NCBI RefSeq assembly: GCF_012030425.1
Contig: NZ_JAAUVN010000003.1
Location: forward strand, 434,001-498,000
Length of the DNA: 64,000 nucleotides
DNA from: Sphingobacterium sp. B16(2022)
GTDB lineage: Bacteria; Bacteroidota; Bacteroidia; Sphingobacteriales; Sphingobacteriaceae
Reading direction: 5' to 3'
Below the pieces are notes generated by a model. The model was not told the origin of the DNA. It was given only the letters and a program-made list of their open reading frames with translations, and ran no database searches. The position numbers and the translations under genes were made by a program. Positions 7,982 through 17,859 of this stretch are shown here, piece by piece (position 1 is the stretch's first letter; each line of letters opens with the position of its first letter).

Positions 7982-8707
7982 TCAGCGGTCCAACCACATC
8001 TGAAAATCGGATGATTTATCTTCACTCACGATAACTTCGATACCAGCTGGCAACGCTGGTTGTAATTGGAGCCGTATGCGATTACGAGCTACTTTCAACA
8101 TATCTATAATGGAATCTATATGGATAATGAATTTGCGATTGACCTGAAAAAAGAATGTTGGATCCAGGCGAGACACAAGACCTGTTATGGTATCGTCGAC
8201 AATAAATTGATCTCCATCTTTTGTGTAGCCGTACAATATTTTATCTTCAGCCATAAAATAGGCAATTTCTGTTGTCGGTATCGATTTTAACCGCATACCA
8301 TACCGTACTAGAAAACGAGTTTTGTATTGAATCTCCCTGGTATCCTGGACGATAAACGGCGCGACTTTATTAAGTGCCTGTTGTAACTCGTCGTCGTCAT
8401 ACGGCTTCAACAAATAGGCATAGCCTTGATTCTGAAAAGCTTTTAAGGCGTAATCTTCAAACGCTGTAGTAAAAATAACAGGTGCCTGAACTTTGACCTG
8501 GTCAAATATTTCGAAACTCAATCCATCACCGAGTTGCACATCCATAAAAATGAGATCGACTTCATTTTTAAGCAACCAATCGGTAGCTTCACGCACTGTT
8601 GTTATAATCGTAGATTGAAATTTCGTAGCAATCAATTGGTCTAATTTCTCCAATAGACTTTCAGAGGCCCAATTTTCATCTTCTACGATTAATATCTTTT
8701 TAAACAT
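7982..8707 (-). CDS. LytTR-family response regulator
   Basis: 241 residues. The receiver domain covers about 1-120, with acidic residues in VEDEN, phospho-acceptor Asp56 in FMDVQLGDG, a conserved Thr in IFTTAFEDYA and Lys in LLKPYDDDEL. The LytTR DNA-binding domain covers about 135-238 (FLVRYGMRLKSIPTTEIAYFMAEDKILYGYT ... FFQVNRKFIIHI). The likely partner is the LytS-type kinase at 16253-17740, which lies at the other end of the same minus-strand gene series, with peptidase, SusC and SusD in between. A terminator separates SusD from this gene, so it may be made at a lower level or from its own start. Confidence 0.9.
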   Translation of the reverse strand: MFKKILIVEDENWASESLLEKLDQLIATKFQSTIITTVREATDWLLKNEVDLIFMDVQLGDGLSFEIFDQVKVQAPVIFTTAFEDYALKAFQNQGYAYLLKPYDDDELQQALNKVAPFIVQDTREIQYKTRFLVRYGMRLKSIPTTEIAYFMAEDKILYGYTKDGDQFIVDDTITGLVSRLDPTFFFQVNRKFIIHIDSIIDMLKVARNRIRLQLQPALPAGIEVIVSEDKSSDFQMWLDR

Positions 8708-8719
8708 GTGCTGAATTTA

Positions 8720-8752
8720 AAAAAAAATCCCCATTCTTTCGAGAATGGGGAT
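8720..8752 (-). terminator. Terminator after SusD
   Basis: 11-bp perfect stem ATCCCCATTCT / AGAATGGGGAT (8727-8737, 8742-8752) with a 4-base loop. Read on the minus strand it is followed by seven T. It lies between the SusD stop at 8778 and the response-regulator start at 8707. Confidence 0.85.
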
Positions 8753-8777
8753 CGGAATTTATGAAATTGCTCTAATT

Positions 8778-10097
8778 TTATAAATCTGGATTATTTGATA
8801 TCGCTTCTTTAGGATAACGAATGACATAACGTGGATCATTTTGAATTAAAGTATAGTCTTTAGACTGATAGCTATGTACAATTTCAGGTCGTGTTGTACG
8901 TTTTAAATCGTACCAACGCAATCCTTCCAAAGCAAGTTCTCGAGCACGCTCATCTAGTATAAACATAATCAGTTCAGCATTAGATAGGGTTGCCAATTTT
9001 ACTTGAGCTGTTGTAAAAGCACTTGCGGTCAATCTATTTTTTAATAGCGTAGTCAAAGCTGCAATAGCTTGTTCTTTTTGTCCCAATCTCGCTGCTGTTT
9101 CCGCTTTAATTAAATATAACTCTGCATTTCTAAACGTGACATTAAAGCGGTTATCTCCCCCTTTTTTAGATACATAGTCACTTCCTAATTTTTGAAAATA
9201 ACGATTAACACGTAAATCTCCCGCTTTATACTTAGCCATAAAAGATGGACTAATATAAGTTGAGCGAGAAACATTCGTTTTTCCTACCTCTTCCCATGCC
9301 TGAATCATCTCTTTGGATTCAAAATCATTTGGTAATTTTGAACCGACTTCGTTTAAATTTTCTAGATTCGCATTAATCGCTAATCCTTTATCGGCAGCTT
9401 TGGTTGCAAGTTCCCATTCGCCACGATATAATCTTAAACGTGCTTCAAAGGCTTCGTAAGCACGACGGCTGAATCTGTATTTTACGTTGGTCGCCTGATC
9501 TTGAACTTGTAATAAAGCAGATGCGTCTTCCATATCCTGCAGAATCTGGGCATATACTTTTTCTACTGTTGCTGGCGCAAACAATTGCTCCAAGTCTACT
9601 TTTATCGAAATCGGTACGCCACGATCTGTTGCAGCTGTTGCAGCATTATAATTATCAGCGTAGGTATTTAATAATTCAAAGTGCGCATAAGCACGTAACA
9701 AATAGGCTTCTGCACGGATTTGCTTTACAGCATCTGTATCTCCTGCTTTGTCTTTAGCTTCTGCAATGATGTGATTGGCATAGAAAATACTTTTAAAGAG
9801 CGTTTCCCAAGCCATGGATTGAGTATTGCGATCAGGATTTTGATCATTCCATAGATAAAGATCTTTCAATGTTGCCAGATCGGTAGAAAATTCATCCAAT
9901 AACAACTCGTCTGTACGTAAGTTTAAGTATGATTTGTGTTCTGGATAAACTTTATAGCCACTAAACATCAAAGCTCTAAAATCAGCTTCTGTAGTAGGAA
10001 CAACAGTTCCTACTGGTTGTATATCTAAGTATTTATTGCAAGAAGTGCTTAAAAGCCCACCAACTAACAATCCTATATATAATAAATTCTTTTTCAT
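8778..10097 (-). CDS. SusD/RagB-family outer-membrane lipoprotein
   Basis: 439 residues, shorter than most SusD proteins. A signal peptide with lipobox STSC (Cys20) is followed by NKYLDIQPVG, the common start of mature SusD proteins. Helical TPR-like units (AEAYLLRAYAHFELLNTYAD near 130-150, FSRRAYEAFEARLRLYRGEWELA near 210) and the C-terminal signature RARELALEGLRWYDLKR are present. SusD proteins cap the SusC barrel at the cell surface and bind the nutrient. It lies 11 bases after SusC and together they form the transporter. Given the neighbouring peptidase the cargo may be a peptide rather than a glycan, which is inference. Confidence 0.92.
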   Translation of the reverse strand: MKKNLLYIGLLVGGLLSTSCNKYLDIQPVGTVVPTTEADFRALMFSGYKVYPEHKSYLNLRTDELLLDEFSTDLATLKDLYLWNDQNPDRNTQSMAWETLFKSIFYANHIIAEAKDKAGDTDAVKQIRAEAYLLRAYAHFELLNTYADNYNAATAATDRGVPISIKVDLEQLFAPATVEKVYAQILQDMEDASALLQVQDQATNVKYRFSRRAYEAFEARLRLYRGEWELATKAADKGLAINANLENLNEVGSKLPNDFESKEMIQAWEEVGKTNVSRSTYISPSFMAKYKAGDLRVNRYFQKLGSDYVSKKGGDNRFNVTFRNAELYLIKAETAARLGQKEQAIAALTTLLKNRLTASAFTTAQVKLATLSNAELIMFILDERARELALEGLRWYDLKRTTRPEIVHSYQSKDYTLIQNDPRYVIRYPKEAISNNPDL

Positions 10098-10108
10098 GGA
10101 TATCTTAA

Positions 10109-13100
10109 TTAAAATGATGCTGTTAAACCAAAAGCAAATGATTTGGAGATGGGTTGTGCATAGTTATTACCAAACGTTTCCGGATCAAAATATCCATCAT
10201 AATTATTACCAAAAACAAACAGGTTACGTCCTTCTATATTAAATCGGATATTAGATGCCTGAATTTTATTTGCTACTGATTTTGGCAAAGTATAACCTAA
10301 ACGGATGCTATTGACACGTAAATAACTCATCTTTTTAGACCAGATATCTAAATATTTAAAAGCATTTGATGGATCGTTACCATCCATCCAGCTGTAGGCC
10401 ATCCAGCGATCACTCGCTTCAGCGCTTGTCGAACCTATTGCAATAAAATCTTTTGAGCCTGGAGTCAATGCCTGCAGTACATCTTTTGTATAATTGGATC
10501 CGCGATCTACAATGGCTGGATTATAAGTTGGACTACGTCTCATCCATTGGTCAATATTAAATACAACTGAAACAGCTAGATCAAAATTAGCATAGCGGAA
10601 CCTGTTTGTCATACCACCAACAAATTTAGGGTCCATACTACCTTTGTATTTAAATTTATTCTGATATTCATTGTTATTCATCGATGAATTTACAAAAAGA
10701 CCCGGCGCCATATCTGCATAGGGATCAAACAATTGAAAGTAATCTTCATATGATACGACAGCTCCTTGATCGTTGTAGAACTGAGGCAAACCATCAGCAT
10801 CCAAACCAGCTGTCTCAATTTCATACATCGCATTGATCGGATTACCTGCACGCGCATCTACATTGTAAGCTGTCGGATCTGCCATCACACGTTTCAACTT
10901 ATTACGGTTATGTGCAATATTAAAATCTGTCGACCAAGAGAAACGATCACGCACGATATTTTGGCTATTAACTGAGAATTCAATACCATCATTGCTAACA
11001 GATGCCCAGTTGCGTGATACATTCGGGAATCCATTTTCTAATGGCAATTGACTTGTACCAATTAGATCTGTCGATAAACGATTATAATAATCAACCGTAA
11101 ACTGTACTCTATTTTTTAGAATTCCGAAATCAAAACCTGCATTCCAGGACTGTGTACGCTCCCAACGTAATTTATCATTAGCAGGCATGTCAACAACAAT
11201 GCTTTCTTCGTTATTTCCAGGCAACATAGATCCATTACTATATGTACCGATAATAAATGGATATGAATTACGATCAATATTACCTTGTATACCGTAAGAA
11301 CCACGAAATTTCAGATTAGAAACCCATTCCTGATCTTTCAAGAAATCTTCTTCTTTTGCATTCCATGATCCCGATAGTGACCAGATGGGTAAGAATCTAT
11401 ATTTAGGATCTACACCAAACATATTGGAGCCATCGTAACGGATACTACCATATATATTATATTTACGATCATAACTATATGAAGCATTTGCATAAAATGA
11501 TGCATAAGAAGATTCACCTATTGTTTTAACATATTGCTGATATTTTTTATCAGTCGCATAATTACTAGATGGGAACAAAATAGGCTGAGTTGTCAATGTT
11601 TTTGGATTGTAACCAAAACCGCGTGTCATTATACCCGTATTTTTAGATCTTCTCAACTCCGTACCTGCCATGATTTCAATATCATGGTGATCATCGAATT
11701 TCAAGTTGTATTGAGCAAAAGATTTCCAGTTGTATTGAAAAATACTGTTCTTATCATTCTGGATTTGCCCGCCATCAGGCAAAAAATACTTATTTGTTTT
11801 TGAAGCACTATCATAATAACGTGTTTGTGCCCTAAACTTTCTTGTATTATAACTTTCCTTGTCAGCGAAACGCTCTGTGCCTGACTCTTCAAATTGCAAA
11901 CCCAGTTCAGTACGTAAAGATAACGATGGCAAAATCTGATAGGTTAAATTTGCAATCGCTTTTAAGCTTTTGTTATTCAAATTATAATTTGTATTTGCAC
12001 GTTCTTCTAGAGCATTGAAAGGAATATAGGTATCTCTTTCATAGCCTACGATATCTTGGTCATACACATAATTACCCTGTGCGTCTCTTGGCGTCAAATA
12101 TGGGTTAACTGTCCGTGCATAGGTATTGGGGTTTGTAAATGCATCACGATCCTGAATGAAATTATTACGATCTGTAGATGATCCCAATAAATTGATACCA
12201 GCCTTTAGCTTATTACTGATCTTAAAGTTATTATTTAAAGTCAATGAATAACGACGCATTCCGACCCCTTTGGTAGCTGCTTGTTCATCATAGAATCCAC
12301 CTGATAAATAAAAATCATGTCCATCAGATCCTCCAGATATTGCTGCTGTATATTGCTGATTTAATGCAGTACGGTACAATTCATCTCCCCAGTTATGACT
12401 CTGACTGCGCAATTGACTGATCGCATCTTGTGTTGTTTTAGAAAGGCCCGTTATACCAAATTTACGATAAGAATCTAATTCATTATTAGCACTCAACAAC
12501 CGAGCAATAGCGCCTTGGTTAGTACGGTAAGTCAAATCCGAACGATTGGCCATCCCTAATTCAAACTCAACCTTTTCTGATGCGTTCATCAGGTTGAGTT
12601 TCGTAAAATCAGGTTTTTGCGTAACGAAACTATTTGCCGATACAGAAACCTGTGTAGGTCCTTTTTTACCTTTTTTAGTTGTAATGACGATAACACCATT
12701 GGCAGCTCTAGCGCCATAAATTGAAGTTGCCGCGGCATCTTTCAATACGGTAATATCCGCAATATCATCTGGATTGATACCTGCAATCGGTAAATTCGAC
12801 AGATTGTTCAAATTATCTTTATCGAAAGTATTGGGCAATGCAGTTCCTTCGATCGGTAAACCATCAATTACCCATAGTGGATCTTGTGTTCCATTTAAGG
12901 ATACGGTACCGCGGATACGAATCTTTGGTGCACTGTTTGGTCCACCATTAAGATTGCTTAATTGTAAACCTGCTACCTGTCCTTCCAGTAATTGGTCAAC
13001 ACTAGACACACCGGTTTGCTTGATATCATCTAATTTCAGCTTATTATAAGCGGTCGTGTTTTTGACCTTACTGATATTGGTATACCCTGTTACGATCACT

Positions 13101-13453
13101 TCATCAAGAGCATTATCTGTTGCCTCCAAAAAGATCGTGTTGTATACCTTTGCTACCTGGACTTGCTTATTTTGGTACCCTACAAAGGAAACCGTAAAAT
13201 ATTTAACGTCCGTCGGTACAGTTAGCGTAAAATTACCAGCATTGTCGGTCACTGCTCCCAATGCAGATTGTTGTATTTGACCAACTACGCCCGTAGATTC
13301 CCCTACTGCTGTGCTTTCAATAAAAACTGTAGCACCTAATATCGGTGTTTGTGTTTTGCTATCCAACACTTTTCCCTTTAGGGTTATCGTTTCTTGTGCA
13401 TACGAAGTAAGTTGCACGCAAGAAAAGATGACAAAGAGTAAGAATTTGTTCAT
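10109..13453 (-). CDS. SusC/RagA-family TonB-dependent transporter
   Basis: 1114 residues. A signal peptide is followed by a carboxypeptidase-regulatory-like domain (about 22-110, KGKVLDSKTQTPILGATV), the TonB-box-like LDEVIVTGY (about 138), a plug domain (about 150-270, DQLLEGQVAGLQLS ... VSLNGTQDPLWVIDGLPI ... VLKDAAATSIYGARAANGVI) and a 22-strand barrel ending in Phe (ASF). It imports large substrates across the outer membrane with its SusD partner 11 bases downstream. The gene begins 24 bases after the stop of the metzincin-type peptidase, so all three belong to one operon. Confidence 0.95.
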   Translation of the reverse strand: MNKFLLFVIFSCVQLTSYAQETITLKGKVLDSKTQTPILGATVFIESTAVGESTGVVGQIQQSALGAVTDNAGNFTLTVPTDVKYFTVSFVGYQNKQVQVAKVYNTIFLEATDNALDEVIVTGYTNISKVKNTTAYNKLKLDDIKQTGVSSVDQLLEGQVAGLQLSNLNGGPNSAPKIRIRGTVSLNGTQDPLWVIDGLPIEGTALPNTFDKDNLNNLSNLPIAGINPDDIADITVLKDAAATSIYGARAANGVIVITTKKGKKGPTQVSVSANSFVTQKPDFTKLNLMNASEKVEFELGMANRSDLTYRTNQGAIARLLSANNELDSYRKFGITGLSKTTQDAISQLRSQSHNWGDELYRTALNQQYTAAISGGSDGHDFYLSGGFYDEQAATKGVGMRRYSLTLNNNFKISNKLKAGINLLGSSTDRNNFIQDRDAFTNPNTYARTVNPYLTPRDAQGNYVYDQDIVGYERDTYIPFNALEERANTNYNLNNKSLKAIANLTYQILPSLSLRTELGLQFEESGTERFADKESYNTRKFRAQTRYYDSASKTNKYFLPDGGQIQNDKNSIFQYNWKSFAQYNLKFDDHHDIEIMAGTELRRSKNTGIMTRGFGYNPKTLTTQPILFPSSNYATDKKYQQYVKTIGESSYASFYANASYSYDRKYNIYGSIRYDGSNMFGVDPKYRFLPIWSLSGSWNAKEEDFLKDQEWVSNLKFRGSYGIQGNIDRNSYPFIIGTYSNGSMLPGNNEESIVVDMPANDKLRWERTQSWNAGFDFGILKNRVQFTVDYYNRLSTDLIGTSQLPLENGFPNVSRNWASVSNDGIEFSVNSQNIVRDRFSWSTDFNIAHNRNKLKRVMADPTAYNVDARAGNPINAMYEIETAGLDADGLPQFYNDQGAVVSYEDYFQLFDPYADMAPGLFVNSSMNNNEYQNKFKYKGSMDPKFVGGMTNRFRYANFDLAVSVVFNIDQWMRRSPTYNPAIVDRGSNYTKDVLQALTPGSKDFIAIGSTSAEASDRWMAYSWMDGNDPSNAFKYLDIWSKKMSYLRVNSIRLGYTLPKSVANKIQASNIRFNIEGRNLFVFGNNYDGYFDPETFGNNYAQPISKSFAFGLTASF

Positions 13454-13477
13454 TTGTTTTTTATATATAGATTTTTG

Positions 13478-16093
13478 TTAATTATTCACATTTAACGAAC
13501 TATTGATCCGCATTAACAGGTCCTGATAATGTGCCTGAGTGGTAAAATCTCCTGAAGACTGCGCTGCTTTCAACAACTTCTGTATCTGGATTAATTCCGC
13601 TCGCTTCACGGTCAGCATTTCAGATGTTCTGCTCATACCTGAAACATGCACATTGCGTAAATCATGTTCATCAGAATTAGTATGTGCTGTTGCATGTATC
13701 GGACAGAACGCTGGTTTAGCCACTTTCATAAATTGATCTACAAAAGACAATTTTTTCGTATTCAACTTATCCATACTTTTATTATTGGTTACCAATAATA
13801 TATCGATATAGTTCTGCTGCAACATACGGGCATCAATATCTAAGTTTTGCTTTTTTAAAGTTTTTGCAAATATCTCCTGACGTAATGTTTTCAGAAATTC
13901 CTCTACACTCCACGCTTGAGCACGTCCGAAAAGTAGTTCCATCTCGGTCATGCGCAATAAGCGCTGATCTTGAAGTAAATTATATAATAAGCTGTATTGA
14001 AATTCTCTTTTTAATGTATAAGGCGCATATTCGAAAGAACCTACTGGACTATCTTTTAATGGAAATGTTTTTGTCATCAATTCTTTTCGGAACAACCACT
14101 CTGGCAAAGTGAAAACGTTTTCTTTTAAGTAAGCTAATGCTTCTACCTGTTTCTGGCGTGGCACTGGTGCATATGCGTCTTTACCGTCACCTAAAACAGG
14201 ATTATTGAGATAGATACCACCGATATTGTTGGAAACATGATCTGCATAAGCATACCACTGACCAATAACAGCCATATATAATTTACCTGCTTTATAGTAA
14301 TCCTGACCTGAAGTAGTCGTCCAGTTAATGATCTGTGGCATGATACGTTTCAGATTTTTCAACCCATATGTACCAGCAAGCATGGCATTGTCTCCTAAAT
14401 CTTCTGACTGCGATCTTGGATCAACTGTATTTTTAGGGTCCTGTTGCTCTCCGTACCAATAGTAAGGATTGTCCTGCTTCGATTCAATTTCTTTTTTTAG
14501 CAATGGAAGTTCATCCCAGGCAGTCTTATTTGGATACCAACGGTAGGCCCAGGCAATTGCATACTTATCATATAAACCAATCACTGGCGTAATAGCCTGT
14601 ACTTGATCTTCTGGTTGTGCCACATAATTAAAGCGGGCATAATCCATAATGGATGTTGCTGTCCCTCCCATCTTCTGTGTAAAGGAAGCTGAACGCAATG
14701 AATCTACAGGGAAACTAAAAGACGATCCCATATTATGCTTCAATCCTAATGTATGTCCAATCTCGTGTGATGATACAAAGCGGATGGCATGTGCCATTTT
14801 CTCATCGGAGAACACGTTACCGCGAACAGATGGATCGATCGTTCCTGTCTGTACACGCATCCAGGTATTTAAAGCAGTCATTACATTATGCCACCAGATT
14901 ACATCTGCTTCTAAAATCTCACCGGTACGTGGATCAACAACTGATGGTCCCATCGCATTGGCCTGTGGAGAAGCTGCATAAGTGATGGCTGATGTATTTG
15001 CATCATCGATATCAAAGTCCATTCCTTTTGGAACTTCTTTTGCAATGATGGCATCTTTAAAACCGGCCTCTTCAAAGGCTTTTTGCCAATCGTGCACTCC
15101 TTCGATAATTTGTTTACGCCATTGCTGTGGAGTAGCTGGATCAATGTAGAAAACTATTGGTTTCTTTGGAACAACCAGTTCGCCCGCTAAATAACGTTCC
15201 ACATCTTCTTCACGTGGCTCTAACCGCCAGCGTGTTACCAGTTCTCTTTTCTCCATTTCTTGCTGCTTATCTGAAAAATACCAGCGTGGAGTAGTAAAAT
15301 AACCTACCCTAGGATCTGAGAAACGTGGCTTCATTGCATCTTTAGGCAATTCTAATATATTACTAGTGATGGTTAAACTGATTGGAATAGATTCATTCCC
15401 TTCGGTGACACGTGTAGATAATATGGAGCGAATCACGATGTTGTTATCAAATGATTTCATCTGATCGATCAATGATAATGCAGTTTTAGGAGAAGTACCT
15501 AATCCAATATTGGTAAATACATCATTAAAACTTTTCTCAGTTCCATCAAATACTTTATTTATTTTGATAATTACTGACGATGAATCTTTATTATAGCCTT
15601 CAATTTTAAATGATTCAATAAAAGATGCTGTAAAATTATCGGCGACTGAGCGTGCTATCGCATCTTCTTTAGGTACTTCTACCTGAGGTTTGAGCTCACT
15701 TGCCCAAATCTCTTTCCGCGCTTTTTTTAGGGAGAAACGTATTACTTTATTTTCATAATTCATACCCTTATTTAAACCTGCTTCATTCAAAGCTAAGGGT
15801 ACAGAAGAGATTTTATTGATCAACAAAAAGTCTTTATCCAGTTTCTCAACCGGTATTTCGAAAAAGAAATCTTTCTCTTTATTAATAACATTAAAAATCC
15901 CGCTATCAATTTTGGCATTTTTTAGAAACTTGTCGTAAACTAAAGCAGAATCCTTTTTTGTGGAATCAGCGACAACATCTTTCTTTTTACCTAAGCCTAG
16001 AGGACTGAGCAGCTGACAAGAATTGAGAATGAAAATAGAAAAGAAACCAAAGCTTGCTAATGCTGAATTTCTTTTGAAAGGCAGATTATTCAT
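13478..16093 (-). CDS. Zinc-dependent metallopeptidase lipoprotein (DUF5117/DUF4953 type)
   Basis: 871 residues. The signal sequence ends in FILNSC, so the mature protein is probably lipid-anchored at Cys26. The order is a short DUF5118-like stretch (about 50-95), a DUF5117-like region (about 105-295) and the catalytic DUF4953-like region. The last contains the metzincin zinc motif HExxHxxGxxH at about 443-453 (HEIGHTLGLKH), then a long C-terminal helical part with PICHATAHT-like residues (CPIHATAHT). Proteins of this type are common in Bacteroidota and are presumed extracellular peptidases, but their substrates are unknown. It directly precedes SusC (24 bases), which suggests it makes or trims peptides for import. 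Confidence 0.85.
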   Translation of the reverse strand: MNNLPFKRNSALASFGFFSIFILNSCQLLSPLGLGKKKDVVADSTKKDSALVYDKFLKNAKIDSGIFNVINKEKDFFFEIPVEKLDKDFLLINKISSVPLALNEAGLNKGMNYENKVIRFSLKKARKEIWASELKPQVEVPKEDAIARSVADNFTASFIESFKIEGYNKDSSSVIIKINKVFDGTEKSFNDVFTNIGLGTSPKTALSLIDQMKSFDNNIVIRSILSTRVTEGNESIPISLTITSNILELPKDAMKPRFSDPRVGYFTTPRWYFSDKQQEMEKRELVTRWRLEPREEDVERYLAGELVVPKKPIVFYIDPATPQQWRKQIIEGVHDWQKAFEEAGFKDAIIAKEVPKGMDFDIDDANTSAITYAASPQANAMGPSVVDPRTGEILEADVIWWHNVMTALNTWMRVQTGTIDPSVRGNVFSDEKMAHAIRFVSSHEIGHTLGLKHNMGSSFSFPVDSLRSASFTQKMGGTATSIMDYARFNYVAQPEDQVQAITPVIGLYDKYAIAWAYRWYPNKTAWDELPLLKKEIESKQDNPYYWYGEQQDPKNTVDPRSQSEDLGDNAMLAGTYGLKNLKRIMPQIINWTTTSGQDYYKAGKLYMAVIGQWYAYADHVSNNIGGIYLNNPVLGDGKDAYAPVPRQKQVEALAYLKENVFTLPEWLFRKELMTKTFPLKDSPVGSFEYAPYTLKREFQYSLLYNLLQDQRLLRMTEMELLFGRAQAWSVEEFLKTLRQEIFAKTLKKQNLDIDARMLQQNYIDILLVTNNKSMDKLNTKKLSFVDQFMKVAKPAFCPIHATAHTNSDEHDLRNVHVSGMSRTSEMLTVKRAELIQIQKLLKAAQSSGDFTTQAHYQDLLMRINSSLNVNN

Positions 16094-16252
16094 TTGTTTA
16101 AATTAAAATAGGACTCATAGATATAGGGTGGTGAAGATGCCAATATATTATGGTTCCAAAAAGCGAATCCGAGTGAAGGCGTGAATTTCAGGAGTGAATC
16201 CGCAGTTTTACTGGAAGAAATAGTCCAGTGCTCTAAAATTATTATTTTATCT

Positions 16253-17740
16253 TTATCGACTGTCAATATGGATGAATGGTAGATATACAATAAAATCAGC
16301 ATCATGATACTGGATTTCAAACCCTTGTACCTGGTAAAAATCGTAAACATGTGCTATCATTTTGGTTCCATAACCTGCGGCGTCCATATCCGGGTTTTTG
16401 AACAATACAGTATTACGAACGACCAATCTTCCTTCCTGCTCTTCAATCGTAATTGATAATGGCTGCTCCTTACGAAGTTCATTGTGTTTGATGGCATTTT
16501 CAATTAAAATCTGCAAACTGAATTTCGGAATAAATAAAGATATGACCTCTGGAGTGACGTTGATTTTCAATGGACTTAAGGTATCTCCAAAACGTATTTT
16601 TTGCATGAAAAAATATTCCTCTGCAAGTGCCAATTCTTCTCTTATCGTTGCTAGACCTGACTCATCACCACTTAAAAACTTCCGGTATACTTTTGCCATC
16701 TTCCCAACAAAAACTTTTGCTTGAGCCGGATCTTTGCCAATTAATTGCTGTAGGGATCCCAAAGCATTAAACAGAAAATGTGGATCTACTTTCCGTTTCA
16801 AATTTTCAAAGCGAAGCAAAGCATCTTCTTTTTGATATTCCAGATTTTTTAGCCGCAATCGCTTCGCTTTTCTATTTTGAATGTCAAGCAAAAACATAAA
16901 AAATAACATGGTAGCAATACCTATAGCACCTAGAAGGAATGTCTTGTTACTAATATCACGTACATCATCTTCTGTCAGCATCAATAGCACATTCACAAAT
17001 AATCGATTATTTTCAAATGTTCCTTTGAATTTATATTCATCCAACAGAACTTCCATCAGAATATAGTCTGACATGACCAGATTATTTTTCACAGGATATT
17101 GCTTCCAGCTCTTTATTCTTTTTTTTCCTATTTGTTTTTCATCAGGATAAATCAAACATATTCCATTGGCATCATATACTTCAAAATATGCCCGGGTTCC
17201 TGGATTTCCAGCCCAAAAATAAGCGTTCAGTTTATGCAGATCTAGTGTCAGCTGAAGAATTCCCTCATCGGTTGGGACATAAACATGTAAATACATCCCT
17301 TTTTCACTTTTAATAAATTTTGTTTTTCTGAAATCTTCTGGTAATGCTGTACTCTTAATCACGGGATCTACGGCCTTCGGATCGGCATACCATTCCAGAC
17401 TTTTTGAAAAATTAAGACCATCAGATCTCCAATATGTGTAGGCAATGAGAAACTGTCGCACACTGTCTTGATCAATCAGTTTATTCATAAATTTTTGCTG
17501 TCCTTCATCAGCAGCAAGCCCCATCAAATGGAAAACACAATCAAAATCATCGAATTCTTTTTGGACTAATTGTGATTTCTCAAATGACATCTCTTTTAAA
17601 ATCCTCTTGTTTAAAGTGTGTAACCTATGGTCAATGACTCGAAACATCAAGACGTAGATCGAAACTATCACAAATAGCGATAACCCTAAGATTATAAATC
17701 GATTACGTTTAAAATAAAATGAAGTTATATATTTATTCAT
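16253..17740 (-). CDS. LytS-type sensor histidine kinase (HisKA-like His_kinase family)
   Basis: Start taken at the ATG 17740; the slightly longer frame begins with TTG. About 495 residues: a membrane helix near 15-37, a periplasmic sensor domain to about 265, a second helix near 268-288, a coiled coil (KRLRLKNLEYQKEDALLRFENLKRK), the phospho-acceptor motif DPHFLFNALGSLQQL with His near 321, and an ATPase region with IENAIKHNE (N-box) near 430 and a degenerate G-box (AAGYGTKMI). This class pairs with LytTR regulators, here almost certainly the one at 7982-8707. About 160 bases with no convincing gene separate it from the peptidase gene it precedes. Confidence 0.88.
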   Translation of the reverse strand: MNKYITSFYFKRNRFIILGLSLFVIVSIYVLMFRVIDHRLHTLNKRILKEMSFEKSQLVQKEFDDFDCVFHLMGLAADEGQQKFMNKLIDQDSVRQFLIAYTYWRSDGLNFSKSLEWYADPKAVDPVIKSTALPEDFRKTKFIKSEKGMYLHVYVPTDEGILQLTLDLHKLNAYFWAGNPGTRAYFEVYDANGICLIYPDEKQIGKKRIKSWKQYPVKNNLVMSDYILMEVLLDEYKFKGTFENNRLFVNVLLMLTEDDVRDISNKTFLLGAIGIATMLFFMFLLDIQNRKAKRLRLKNLEYQKEDALLRFENLKRKVDPHFLFNALGSLQQLIGKDPAQAKVFVGKMAKVYRKFLSGDESGLATIREELALAEEYFFMQKIRFGDTLSPLKINVTPEVISLFIPKFSLQILIENAIKHNELRKEQPLSITIEEQEGRLVVRNTVLFKNPDMDAAGYGTKMIAHVYDFYQVQGFEIQYHDADFIVYLPFIHIDSR

Positions 17741-17859
17741 CAACAAAGAGCCTAAAAACTTACAAAGTTTAAAATTATATATTAAGCATCAAGCGCAATA
17801 CTAATACTTGTAGAAAAGTGAAAAAATCACTATATTAAAGGAATTAAAGCCAAAAAACA

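Noticed and set aside
16090..16350. Minus-strand frame of 86 codons between kinase and peptidase
   Set aside because: Half of it overlaps the kinase in another frame, and the rest has no recognisable domain, signal or conserved look.
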